Of a DNA stretch of 18,027 nt, positions 1 through 6,579 are shown piece by piece. Numbering within the stretch: the first letter of the stretch is position 1; every line of letters begins with the position of its first letter. The translations under genes were made by a program, and so were the position numbers. The stretch spans positions 1 to 18,027 of the forward strand of contig WFOX01000070.1 in NCBI GenBank assembly GCA_015487905.1, read 5' to 3'. The notes under the pieces were generated by a model that was not told the DNA's origin, did no database searches, and worked only from the letters and a program-made list of their open reading frames with translations. Source of the DNA: Mariprofundales bacterium (GTDB lineage Bacteria; Pseudomonadota; Zetaproteobacteria; Mariprofundales; S012-25).

Positions 1-224
1 AGAATCGCCGCATCCACGCCGAGGATCTCCACAGGCTGCACGGTCACCTCGGCGGCAAGCTCGGGCGTCTTGCAAAGCGTGAGAAAATCGCCCGCTTGTT
101 CGCGCACGGCGCGGTATTCGGGAAGATAGCGCCCCGCCTGGCGCATCATCCACACGGGCGTGCGCGGTGTCGGCATGCGCAGGCACGCACGCAGAAAAAG
201 ATCGTTTGCGAGGCCGAAGTCCAA
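1..224 (-). CDS. hemE: Uroporphyrinogen decarboxylase, N-terminal part (cut by window edge)
   Basis: HemE decarboxylates the four acetate side chains of uroporphyrinogen III to give coproporphyrinogen III in cytosolic haem synthesis. About 74 N-terminal residues are visible. The family signature WMMRQAGRYLPEYR lies at residues 25-38, with substrate-binding arginines expected at R28 and R32, followed by GDFLTLCKTPELAAEV. The catalytic Asp of the family lies just beyond the edge. The start is inferred: the frame is closed by the thiG stop (TAG, 228-230), and the first usable codon after it is TTG at 224-222, which gives the normal N-terminal length. An internal ATG (R-M-P-T-P) would remove the usual NDLFLRA helix. 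No good Shine-Dalgarno sequence precedes the TTG. The gene follows thiG by only three bases and in the same reading frame, so it is probably co-transcribed and coupled. Identity is certain; the start codon is moderately certain. Confidence 0.93.
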   Translation of the reverse strand, partial: MDFGLANDLFLRACLRMPTPRTPVWMMRQAGRYLPEYRAVREQAGDFLTLCKTPELAAEVTVQPVEILGVDAAI

Positions 225-227
225 AGC

Positions 228-1007
228 CTATGTCCAGAAGTAGCCTTCGGTGGGTGAGGAAGCCGAGGCGAACGCACGCTTGGGCATGCGGCCGGCGAGA
301 TACCCCTCGCGGCCCGCCTGCACCGCGAGCCGCATCGCGCGCGCCATGCGCACGGGGTCTTTGGCCTCGGCGATGGCCGTGTTGATGAGCACGGCATCCA
401 CGCCGAGCTCCATCGCGAGCGCCGCATCCGAGGGCGCCCCAAGCCCCGCATCCACGATCACGGGCACGGACAGGCGCTCCTTGATCACGCGGATGTTGAA
501 CGGATTGGCAATGCCGCGGCCTGAGCCGATCGGGTTGCCGAGCGGCATCACGGCCACACAGCCCACATCCTCCAGCTTCTTGGCCGTGATCGGATCGTCA
601 TTCGTATAGACCATGACCTCAAAGCCGTCTTTGACCAGCATCTCAGCCGCGCGCAGGGTCTCCACGACATTCGGATAGAGCGTTTCGGGATCGCCGAGCA
701 CCTCCAGCTTCACGAGCTTCCAGCCGCCCGCCTCGCGCGCGAGCCGGAGCGTGCGCACGGCATCCTCGGCCGTGTAGCAACCCGCCGTGTTGGGAAGGAT
801 CACATAGCGCTTGGGATCAATGTAATCCAGAAGGTTTTCCTTGTTCGGATCCGTGATGTTCACGCGCCGCACGGCCACCGTCACCATCTCGGCGCCTGAA
901 GCCTCCACGGCGGCCTTCGTCGTCGCAAAGTCCTTGTATTTGCCCGTGCCGACGATGAGGCGCGAGCGGAAGGTATAGGAACCGATCTTCAAAAGGTCTT
1001 CGGCCAC
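228..1007 (-). CDS. thiG: Thiazole synthase ThiG
   Basis: ThiG builds the thiazole phosphate of thiamine from deoxyxylulose 5-phosphate, dehydroglycine and the sulfur carried on ThiS thiocarboxylate. The 259-residue product has the normal family length and a TIM-barrel pattern. The Schiff-base lysine is expected at K100 in the VKLEVLGD motif, and the phosphate-binding PLGNPIGSGRGI lies at 155-166. VIVDAGLG (183-190) and the late barrel strands also match the family. The start is GTG at 1007, four bases after the thiS stop. A strong Shine-Dalgarno sequence lies within the last codons of thiS, seven bases from the GTG. The pairing with thiS is the usual arrangement; hemE directly after it is not. 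The last six residues (EGYFWT) run in frame into the hemE reading frame after a single TAG. Confidence 0.97.
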   Translation of the reverse strand: MAEDLLKIGSYTFRSRLIVGTGKYKDFATTKAAVEASGAEMVTVAVRRVNITDPNKENLLDYIDPKRYVILPNTAGCYTAEDAVRTLRLAREAGGWKLVKLEVLGDPETLYPNVVETLRAAEMLVKDGFEVMVYTNDDPITAKKLEDVGCVAVMPLGNPIGSGRGIANPFNIRVIKERLSVPVIVDAGLGAPSDAALAMELGVDAVLINTAIAEAKDPVRMARAMRLAVQAGREGYLAGRMPKRAFASASSPTEGYFWT

Positions 1008-1011
1008 AGGA

Positions 1012-1212
1012 TCATCCTCCTCCGATCATCTGCACGATTTCAATGCGGTCGCCCTCGGCCACGGGGCTGCTTGCCCAGGCGCTTTTCGGCACGACCTCCC
1101 GATTGCGCTCACTGGCGATGTAGCGATGCGCAAGCCCGAGCTCCTCCACGAGCGCCGCAACTGTCTGTGCGCGCACATCCCGTTCCTCACCGTTGAGCCG
1201 AATGCGGGGCAT
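1012..1212 (-). CDS. thiS: Sulfur carrier protein ThiS
   Basis: ThiS is a ubiquitin-fold sulfur carrier. ThiF adenylates its C-terminal glycine, which is then converted to a thiocarboxylate that feeds sulfur to ThiG. The 66-residue protein has the expected size. It starts MPRIRLNGEE, has the VAALVEELGL helix in the middle and ends IEIVQMIGGG, giving the essential C-terminal Gly-Gly. The ATG at 1212 is preceded by GAGGA at good spacing, so this start is preferred over a long upstream extension that only shadows the divergent gene. It is first in the thiS-thiG-hemE unit and is transcribed divergently from the TPR-like gene, with only about 37 bases between the two starts. No thiF, thiO or thiE is in the window. 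Confidence 0.95.
   Translation of the reverse strand: MPRIRLNGEERDVRAQTVAALVEELGLAHRYIASERNREVVPKSAWASSPVAEGDRIEIVQMIGGG
1015..1023 (-). promoter_or_regulatory. thiG ribosome binding site inside the thiS Gly-Gly-Gly codons
   Basis: On the minus strand the three glycine codons that end ThiS read GGA GGA GGA. They form a near-ideal Shine-Dalgarno sequence seven bases upstream of the thiG GTG start at 1007. The same nine bases therefore encode the functional tail of ThiS and recruit the ribosome for ThiG. Confidence 0.8.
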
Positions 1213-1249
1213 CGCGTCCTCGTTGCTGCACCAAGGCTTGAGCCGCAGA

Positions 1250-1681
1250 ATGCCGCGCATGCTATCAGCGCGCCGAGATCGTCCCAAGCCGCCGCGCCCG
1301 CACAACTGGCAAGGCGTGGATGAGGGCGTGCAGGCAATGGAAGCGGCGCTGGCCGCAGGCGATTTGCAGGCTGCGCGTGCGCATCTTCGCGATCTTTTGG
1401 CGTTCGCGCCCGCAGAAGCGCGCGTTTGGGCGATGGCGGCGCGGCTTTTCGCCCAAGAAGGCGACATCAAGCGCGCACAAGCCGCCCAAAAGCGCGCGGA
1501 GCGGCTGTCGCGCTCGGCGCTGGGGCGCGTGCGCATCCCGCCCGCCGTGCGGCTTGCGCGCATCCTTTGGCAGCAAGGCGAAAAAGAGGCTGCGCGCGCG
1601 ATGGCCGCAGCGCTTTGGATGCGCAACCCGGATGACGCGCGCGTGCAAGCGTTGCTTCAAGAGCTCGGAGAGCAACCGTGA
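1250..1681 (+). CDS. Small TPR-like helical repeat protein
   Basis: The product is about 143 residues. From residue 30 onward it reads as paired amphipathic helices with the small/large residue spacing of tetratricopeptide repeats: MEAALAAGDLQAARAHLRDL, then ARVWAMAARLFAQEGDIKRA, then a third pair at WQQGEKEAARAMAAALWMRN. Such proteins usually act as protein-interaction scaffolds; no enzyme motif is present. The first 25 residues are Arg/Pro-rich and may not be translated. ATG 1250 is the first start clear of thiS. GTG 1316, GTG 1328 and ATG 1337 are in-frame alternatives, the last with GAGGG about ten bases upstream. Its stop overlaps the GTG of aroQ as GTGA (1678-1681), implying translational coupling. 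I do not recognise a specific family name. The gene call is fairly sure, the start is not. Confidence 0.75.
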   Translation: MPRMLSARRDRPKPPRPHNWQGVDEGVQAMEAALAAGDLQAARAHLRDLLAFAPAEARVWAMAARLFAQEGDIKRAQAAQKRAERLSRSALGRVRIPPAVRLARILWQQGEKEAARAMAAALWMRNPDDARVQALLQELGEQP

Positions 1682-2130
1682 AGGTGCTCGTGCTGCACGG
1701 CCCGAACCTGAACCTCTTAGGCCTGCGCGAGCCTGAGCACTACGGACGCACCACGCTGGAAGACATCAGAACACGGCTGGAAGCGCGCGCAAAGGCGCTC
1801 GGCGTAGCGCTTCAACATGCGCAAAGCAACCACGAAGGGGAGCTGATTGACCGCATCCATGCTGCCGGAGCGGACGGCACCCAGGGCATCGTGTTCAATC
1901 CCGGGGCCTACACGCACACATCCATCGCCCTGCGCGATGCTTTGCTCGCCGTGCGCATCCCGTTCGTGGAAGTGCATCTTTCCAACATCTATGCGCGCGA
2001 GCCCTTTCGCCATCGCTCGTTGCTTGCGGACATTGCGCTTGGCGTGATTGCGGGCTTCGGCGCGCTTTCCTATGAACTTGCTTTGGAAGCGCTCGTGCGC
2101 ACCTTGCGCGCACAACAAGGAGGCTCATGA
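1678..2130 (+). CDS. aroQ: 3-dehydroquinate dehydratase, type II
   Basis: AroQ dehydrates 3-dehydroquinate to 3-dehydroshikimate by trans elimination, the third step of the shikimate pathway. The 150-residue length is typical of type II enzymes. Visible motifs are LHGPNLNLLGLREPEHYG at 6-23, containing the catalytic tyrosine Y22; QSNHEGELID at 49-58; NPGAYTHTS at 74-82; and EVHLSNIYARE at 98-108, with the catalytic histidine H100. The start is GTG at 1678, which overlaps the preceding stop as GTGA. The gene ends with an ATGA overlap into accB. The order aroQ-accB-accC is a classic beta/gamma-proteobacterial arrangement. Confidence 0.97.
   Translation: MKVLVLHGPNLNLLGLREPEHYGRTTLEDIRTRLEARAKALGVALQHAQSNHEGELIDRIHAAGADGTQGIVFNPGAYTHTSIALRDALLAVRIPFVEVHLSNIYAREPFRHRSLLADIALGVIAGFGALSYELALEALVRTLRAQQGGS
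2117..2123 (+). promoter_or_regulatory. Shine-Dalgarno site of accB (AAGGAGG)
   Basis: A full-consensus AAGGAGG lies at the end of aroQ. It is three bases from the ATG at 2127 and six bases from the next ATG at 2130. The better spacing favours 2130, which also gives the family-typical N terminus MDI. Confidence 0.75.
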
Positions 2131-2609
2131 TGGACATCGCCAAGATTCGCAAGCTCATTCGGCTCATTGAGCGCTCGGATGTGGCCGAGATTGAAATCAC
2201 TGAAGGCGACACCACGATCCGCATCACGCGCACGCCGCCTGCCGGGCACGCCGCGCAAACGCCTGCGTCCGCTGCGCCCGCGCCATCGGCCGCCTCGGTG
2301 CCGCCGCCTGCTTCCGAAGCTGCGTCCGAGCCCCATGCACCTGCGCAAGAGGAGACGGAAACGCCTGAGGAATACATCGTGCGCGCGCCGATGGTCGGCA
2401 CCTTTTATCGCGCGCCGAGCCCCGATGCCGAGCCGTTCGTGAAGGAAGGCCAGCGCGTCAAGAAAGGCGATGTGCTTTGCATCATTGAGGCCATGAAGCT
2501 CATGAACGAGATTGAAGCTGAATACGATGGTGTGGTGGAGAAGATCCTCGTGGAGAACGCGCAGCCCGTGGAATACGGCCAGCCCTTGTTCGTGATCCGC
2601 CCGCTGTAA
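2127..2609 (+). CDS. accB: Biotin carboxyl carrier protein of acetyl-CoA carboxylase
   Basis: AccB carries the covalently bound biotin that shuttles carboxyl groups from biotin carboxylase (AccC) to the carboxyltransferase (AccA/AccD), making malonyl-CoA for fatty-acid synthesis. The N-terminal helix MDIAKIRKLIRLIERS matches the family. An Ala/Pro-rich flexible linker runs from about 37 to 80. The biotinyl domain follows, with the proteobacterial thumb region APMVGTFYRAPSPDAEPF and the attachment motif EAMKLM, where K124 (counting from the first ATG) receives biotin. Two adjacent ATG codons (2127 and 2130) are possible. The first creates the ATGA overlap with aroQ; the second has better Shine-Dalgarno spacing and matches the usual MDI start. 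accC follows nine bases after the stop. Confidence 0.97.
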   Translation: MMDIAKIRKLIRLIERSDVAEIEITEGDTTIRITRTPPAGHAAQTPASAAPAPSAASVPPPASEAASEPHAPAQEETETPEEYIVRAPMVGTFYRAPSPDAEPFVKEGQRVKKGDVLCIIEAMKLMNEIEAEYDGVVEKILVENAQPVEYGQPLFVIRPL

Positions 2610-2613
2610 GGAG
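2608..2613 (+). promoter_or_regulatory. Shine-Dalgarno site of accC (AAGGAG)
   Basis: AAGGAG overlaps the accB stop codon (TAA, 2607-2609) and sits five bases before the accC ATG at 2619. This fixes that start. Confidence 0.75.
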
Positions 2614-2618
2614 CCGCG

Positions 2619-3977
2619 ATGTTTCACAAGGTGCTCATCGCCAACCGCGGCGAGATCGCCGTGCGCATCATCCGCGCCTGCAAGGAGCTCGGCGTGCGCA
2701 CGATCGCCGTCTATTCCGAGGCCGACCGCGACAGCATGCACGCGCGCCTTGCGGATGAGGCGATCTGCATCGGCCCTGCGCCCGCCGTGCGCTCGTATCT
2801 GAACATCCCCGCGATCATGGCCGCGGCGGAAGTGGCCGACGCCGAAGCGATCCATCCAGGCTATGGGTTTTTGGCTGAAAACGCCGAGTTCGCCGAGATC
2901 GTGCTGGAATCGGGCTATGCCTGGATCGGGCCGCCGCCTGCGGCCATGCGCACGATGGGCGATAAGGTGCGCGCCAAGCAAGCGATGAAGAAAGCGGGCG
3001 TGCCTGTGGTGCCGGGCTCCGACGGCCCCGTGGCGACACCCGATGAGGCCCTGGAAATCGCACGCGCGATCGGCTTTCCCGTGATCATCAAGGCCGCAGC
3101 AGGCGGCGGCGGGCGCGGCATGAAGGTCGTGCGCTCGGAGCCGGCGCTGCCGCATGCCGTGATGATGGCGCAGTCCGAAGCACAAGCCGCCTTCGGCGAT
3201 GGCGCCGTGTTCGTGGAGAAGTTTCTGGAGCGCCCGCGCCACATTGAGGTGCAGGTGCTCGCCGACCGCCACGGCAACATCGTGCATCTGTTTGAGCGCG
3301 AATGCTCGCTGCAGCGCAACCACCAAAAGGTGTTAGAAGAGGCGCCGAGCCCCTTTTTGGATGACGATACGCGCAAGCGCCTGTGCGAAGCCGCCGTGGC
3401 CGCAGCACGCGCAGTGGGTTATGAAAACGCCGGCACCGTGGAGTTTCTCGTCACACCCGACAAGCAGTTTTACTTCATTGAGATGAACACGCGCCTGCAA
3501 GTGGAGCATCCCATCACCGAAGAGATCACGGGCATTGATCTCGTGGAGTGGCAACTGCGCGTGGCCGCAGGCGAAAAGCTGCCTTTCCGGCAAGAGGACA
3601 TCGCGATCCGCGGCCATGCGATGGAGTGCCGCATCAACGCCGAGGATCCGTTCAGCTTCCGCCCCTCGCCCGGCAAGGTGGAACTCTGGCATGCACCGGG
3701 CGGGCGCAGCGTGCGCGTGGACTCACACCTTTATACGGGCTACACGATCCCGCCGCACTACGACTCCATGATTGCGAAGGTGATCGCACACGCGCATAAT
3801 CGCGAGAAATGCATCCGGCGCATGCAGCGCGCATTGGAGGAGCTTGCCGTGCTCGGCGTCACGACGAATGTGGAACTGCACCGGCGGCTGCTCGCCAATC
3901 CGGACTTTCAACGCGGCGAGTTTGATGTGCACTTTCTAGAGCGCTGGCTTGCGCAGGTCTTAGGCCATGCTGGATGA
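2619..3977 (+). CDS. accC: Biotin carboxylase subunit of acetyl-CoA carboxylase
   Basis: AccC carboxylates the biotin on AccB using bicarbonate and ATP. The 452-residue protein covers the whole family: the N-terminal fold with LIANRGEIAVRIIRAC (6-21), the ATP-grasp region with K159 in IIKAAAGGGGRGMK, the metal-binding FIEMNTRLQVEHP (286-298) with E288, and the C-terminal domain ending near residue 445. The bicarbonate/biotin loop reads ERECSLQRNHQKVLEEAP (227-242). The position after QR is Asn (N234), where the commoner sequence is QRRHQK. The adjacent His235 and Lys237 are kept, so activity is expected. It is cotranscribed with accB and overlaps the following small gene by 11 bases. Confidence 0.97.
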   Translation: MFHKVLIANRGEIAVRIIRACKELGVRTIAVYSEADRDSMHARLADEAICIGPAPAVRSYLNIPAIMAAAEVADAEAIHPGYGFLAENAEFAEIVLESGYAWIGPPPAAMRTMGDKVRAKQAMKKAGVPVVPGSDGPVATPDEALEIARAIGFPVIIKAAAGGGGRGMKVVRSEPALPHAVMMAQSEAQAAFGDGAVFVEKFLERPRHIEVQVLADRHGNIVHLFERECSLQRNHQKVLEEAPSPFLDDDTRKRLCEAAVAAARAVGYENAGTVEFLVTPDKQFYFIEMNTRLQVEHPITEEITGIDLVEWQLRVAAGEKLPFRQEDIAIRGHAMECRINAEDPFSFRPSPGKVELWHAPGGRSVRVDSHLYTGYTIPPHYDSMIAKVIAHAHNREKCIRRMQRALEELAVLGVTTNVELHRRLLANPDFQRGEFDVHFLERWLAQVLGHAG

Positions 3978-4263
3978 GGCGCAAGCCGCCGAAGTAGAAT
4001 CGCTGTTCGCCGATCCCAAGGAACGCGCAGAAGCGCTGCGCGCCGTGATCCGCCGCGCGGAAGAACTCCTCGCGCGCCTTGTCCGTGCCCAAGACGAGGA
4101 TGAGCGCCGCGATGTGCGCCATGCATTGTTCGGGCTGCTCGCCACCTACGGCGGCAAGCCGCTCGTGGAGGATCGGCCGAAGGATCCCGAAGTGCTGCGC
4201 AAGCGCGTAGAAGACTTTCGTCGGGCTTGGGAAACAAGGCTTGGCGTTTCGCTCTCCCCTTAG
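3967..4263 (+). CDS. Small helical protein of unknown function
   Basis: This 98-residue protein starts with ATG inside the last codons of accC (11-base overlap), and its end overlaps the next gene by 23 bases. It is predicted to be almost wholly helical and strongly charged: DPKERAEALRAVIRRAEELL, then QDEDERRDVRHALFGLLATYGG, then DPEVLRKRVEDFRRAWE. There is no signal peptide, membrane segment, cysteine pair or catalytic motif. I do not recognise a family. Its place between accC and a sensor kinase, in the spot where many relatives carry prmA, suggests it is expressed with the accBC operon. It could be a small adaptor for either neighbour, but nothing in the sequence decides this. Tight packing and codon use like the neighbours support a real gene. 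Confidence 0.65.
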   Translation: MLDEAQAAEVESLFADPKERAEALRAVIRRAEELLARLVRAQDEDERRDVRHALFGLLATYGGKPLVEDRPKDPEVLRKRVEDFRRAWETRLGVSLSP

Positions 4264-6550
4264 TTCTTTCCGTCGCATCTTGCGCACCCCGCGCGCAGCC
4301 TTTGCCATCGGAAGCCTCTTGCTGCTTGCCGCCGCCGCCGTGTGGGCGGCCTGGCATGCCGATGTGCAGACCCGCAAGCGCATCATGGCCCAGGCCCTGG
4401 CCGACGCCGCCGCCGACATCGCGGACGCTGTGCAGGACACCAAGCGGGACTTGGAGATGATCGCCACGCTGGTGGACGGCCTACTCGTGCGCGCAGGCCA
4501 CACGCCGCGCGCGGTGCAGGAAGAGTTCGCCGAGATCGCGGCGGCCACGGCCTCGGCGCGGCGCGGCTGGCTGCAAGCCGTGGATGTGCAAGGCGATGCC
4601 TTCGGCTTCACATGGCAAGCGCGCACGCAAACACCGCAAGCCGTTCCGCTTTCCTTCCGCTACCGCGGCTGGCGCGTGGAAGGCCGTGTCCATGCCGTGG
4701 CCTTGGCGCGCGATGCGCTTGCACACATGCCCGAGCGCGGAATCGCCGTGGGCGTGCAGGTGCCGGCAAGCGCAGCATGGCTGCGTCTGGATCCGCACGG
4801 AGACGAAAAACGCACGCCGGACTTCACCCATGCGCCCGTGCGCAAAGAGGTGCGCACGCCGTTGGGCACCTTTCGGCTTGCGGCAGTGCCGAAGCCGCGC
4901 TTTTTCTCCATCTACGGCTTTGCGCTCACCACGCTCACCGCAGGCGGCGCGCTTACAACACTACTTCTCATCGGCCTTCTTCTGCACGCCGAGCGGCGCG
5001 CGCTGCGGCTTGCGCGCGAGCGCAAGGCGATTGCCCGCGCGATGCTGGATGCGATCCCCACGCCCATCTCGTTTCTGGACGCACAAGCCCGCTATGTGGA
5101 GTTCAACGCGGCGCTTGCCGGGCTTGTGGGCAAGTCGTTTCACGAGCTTGCAGGGGCGCATGTGCGGGAAGTCTGGGGCGAGCAAGTCTGGCGCGAGCAA
5201 ATTCAACCTTTCTTTCAGCGTGCGCTTGCAGGGGAGATCGTCGCGCACGAGTTCCGCCATCCCGGGCCGGACGGCGGCTTGCGCGATTGGCTGGGCACCT
5301 TCATGCCCTGGTGTCGCCCGCGCGACGGCAAGCGTTGCGGCGTCATCGTCATCACCCAAGACATCACTCAGCGCAAGCAACTGGAGCGCGAGCGTGAAGA
5401 AGAACAAAAGCGCACGGCCCAAGCGCGCCGTTGGGAGGAGCTCGGGATGCTGGCCGGCGGCATCGCGCACGATCTCAACAATCTGCTTACGGTGATCGTG
5501 GCCGCGCTGGAACAGGCGCGCGAAATGGCGCTGCGTGATGAGGTCAAGCAAACGATCTCTGAAGCCGTGCAGGCTGCGCAAAGCGCAGGAAGTCTCACGC
5601 ATCAGCTTCTTGCCTATGCCGGGCGCGGCCGTCGCGAAAGCCGGCGCCTGCATCCCGCGCAGGTGCTGCGCGAAGCGGAGCGGCTTTTGCGCATGGCGGC
5701 ACCGCCGCATCTGCGCGTGGAGGTGGATGTGCCGCAAGAAGCGCCGCTTGTGCTCGGCGACCGCACGCAACTCGTGCAGGCCGTCTTCAACCTCGGCCTC
5801 AACGCCTTGCAAGCGATGGAAGAAAAAGGCGAAGGCTCCTTCGTGCGCCTGCGCGTGGACATCGCTGCGGGCGAAGCATGCCGAGCCCTCGCCTGGCGCG
5901 CGCACGAGCTGGATGCGCCCGCGCAAGCGATCGGCTTCGTGGTGGAGGACGACGGCCCGGGCGTGCCGCCTGAGGTGCGCGAGCGCGTCTTTGCGCCGTT
6001 TTTCACGACGCGCGAGCAAGGCAAAGGGCTTGGGCTTGCGGTCGTCTTCGGGGTGGCCCGCGCGCATGGAGGCTTCGCCGAGCTGGATGAGCGTTATCAC
6101 GAAGGCGCGCGCTTCATCCTTTGGCTGCCGGCCCTTCCTGAGCGCGCCCCGACCCCGCAAGAAGAGGCGCAAGCCCCGCCCGCAGAAGCCGTGCATTGGC
6201 CGGGCAAGGTGCTTGTCGTGGATGACGATCCGCTCGTGCGCCGTGCCACCGTCAATATGCTCAAGCGCTGGGAAATCGCCGTCGTGGAAGCAGGCGACGG
6301 AAAAGAGGCGTTGGATGTGCTTGCGTGCGAGCGCGAGGTTTCGCTGGTGCTGATGGATGTGCGCATGCCGCGCATGGACGGGCTAGAAGCGCTGCGTGCA
6401 ATCCGCAAGCGCTGGCCGAAGCTGCGCGTCGTGCTCGTCTCCGGCGCGACCTCGCGCCCGCCTGCGGAAGAGGCGCATCCCGACGCCTGGCTGGAAAAGC
6501 CGTTTTCCAGCGCGGCGCTCGCCGATGTGCTGCGCAGGCTTGCCGCCTAG
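4241..6550 (+). CDS. Hybrid sensor histidine kinase (periplasmic sensor-PAS-HisKA-HATPase-REC)
   Basis: The 769-residue inner-membrane kinase has, in order: a TM helix at about 20-38; a periplasmic region at about 40-222 that could be a CHASE-like sensor; a second TM at about 227-249; a PAS domain at about 262-375; and a dimerisation domain with phospho-acceptor H410 in GGIAHDLNNLL. The ATPase domain follows with the N box NLGLNALQA (517-525), G1 VEDDGPGV (568-575) and G2 GKGLGLAVV (594-602). A C-terminal receiver domain (about 655-769) has acidic pocket D661/D662, phospho-acceptor D706 in MDVRMP and K753 in EKPF. All catalytic residues are intact. No HPt domain is present. The start must be TTG 4241, because the frame is closed by TAG at 4208 and the next ATG lies beyond the first TM helix. 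A weak AAGG precedes it. The signal and output are unknown; the convergent lone receiver is a likely partner. Confidence 0.93.
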   Translation: MAFRSPLSSFRRILRTPRAAFAIGSLLLLAAAAVWAAWHADVQTRKRIMAQALADAAADIADAVQDTKRDLEMIATLVDGLLVRAGHTPRAVQEEFAEIAAATASARRGWLQAVDVQGDAFGFTWQARTQTPQAVPLSFRYRGWRVEGRVHAVALARDALAHMPERGIAVGVQVPASAAWLRLDPHGDEKRTPDFTHAPVRKEVRTPLGTFRLAAVPKPRFFSIYGFALTTLTAGGALTTLLLIGLLLHAERRALRLARERKAIARAMLDAIPTPISFLDAQARYVEFNAALAGLVGKSFHELAGAHVREVWGEQVWREQIQPFFQRALAGEIVAHEFRHPGPDGGLRDWLGTFMPWCRPRDGKRCGVIVITQDITQRKQLEREREEEQKRTAQARRWEELGMLAGGIAHDLNNLLTVIVAALEQAREMALRDEVKQTISEAVQAAQSAGSLTHQLLAYAGRGRRESRRLHPAQVLREAERLLRMAAPPHLRVEVDVPQEAPLVLGDRTQLVQAVFNLGLNALQAMEEKGEGSFVRLRVDIAAGEACRALAWRAHELDAPAQAIGFVVEDDGPGVPPEVRERVFAPFFTTREQGKGLGLAVVFGVARAHGGFAELDERYHEGARFILWLPALPERAPTPQEEAQAPPAEAVHWPGKVLVVDDDPLVRRATVNMLKRWEIAVVEAGDGKEALDVLACEREVSLVLMDVRMPRMDGLEALRAIRKRWPKLRVVLVSGATSRPPAEEAHPDAWLEKPFSSAALADVLRRLAA

Positions 6551-6579
6551 CGCGCTTTGCTGCTCGTTCTGCGCAGCAC
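6527..6579. repeat. 11-bp perfect inverted repeat across the kinase/receiver stop codons
   Basis: GTGCTGCGCAG at 6527-6537 and its exact reverse complement at 6569-6579 flank a 31-base centre that contains the shared CTAG stop. Each arm is coding: it encodes Val-Leu-Arg(-Arg) of the last receiver helix of the kinase on the plus strand and of the lone receiver on the minus strand. As RNA, either transcript could fold this into a hairpin just past or at its stop. No U-run follows, so a classical intrinsic terminator is not shown. Confidence 0.7.

Noticed and set aside
1213..1315. Possible promoter (TTGAGC with a CTATCA-like box) between thiS and the TPR gene
   Set aside because: The -10 match is poor and the region is short; divergent promoters must exist near here, but I cannot place them with confidence.
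2070..3326. 418-residue open frame on the minus strand
   Set aside because: It is antisense to accB and accC and shows no recognisable domain.
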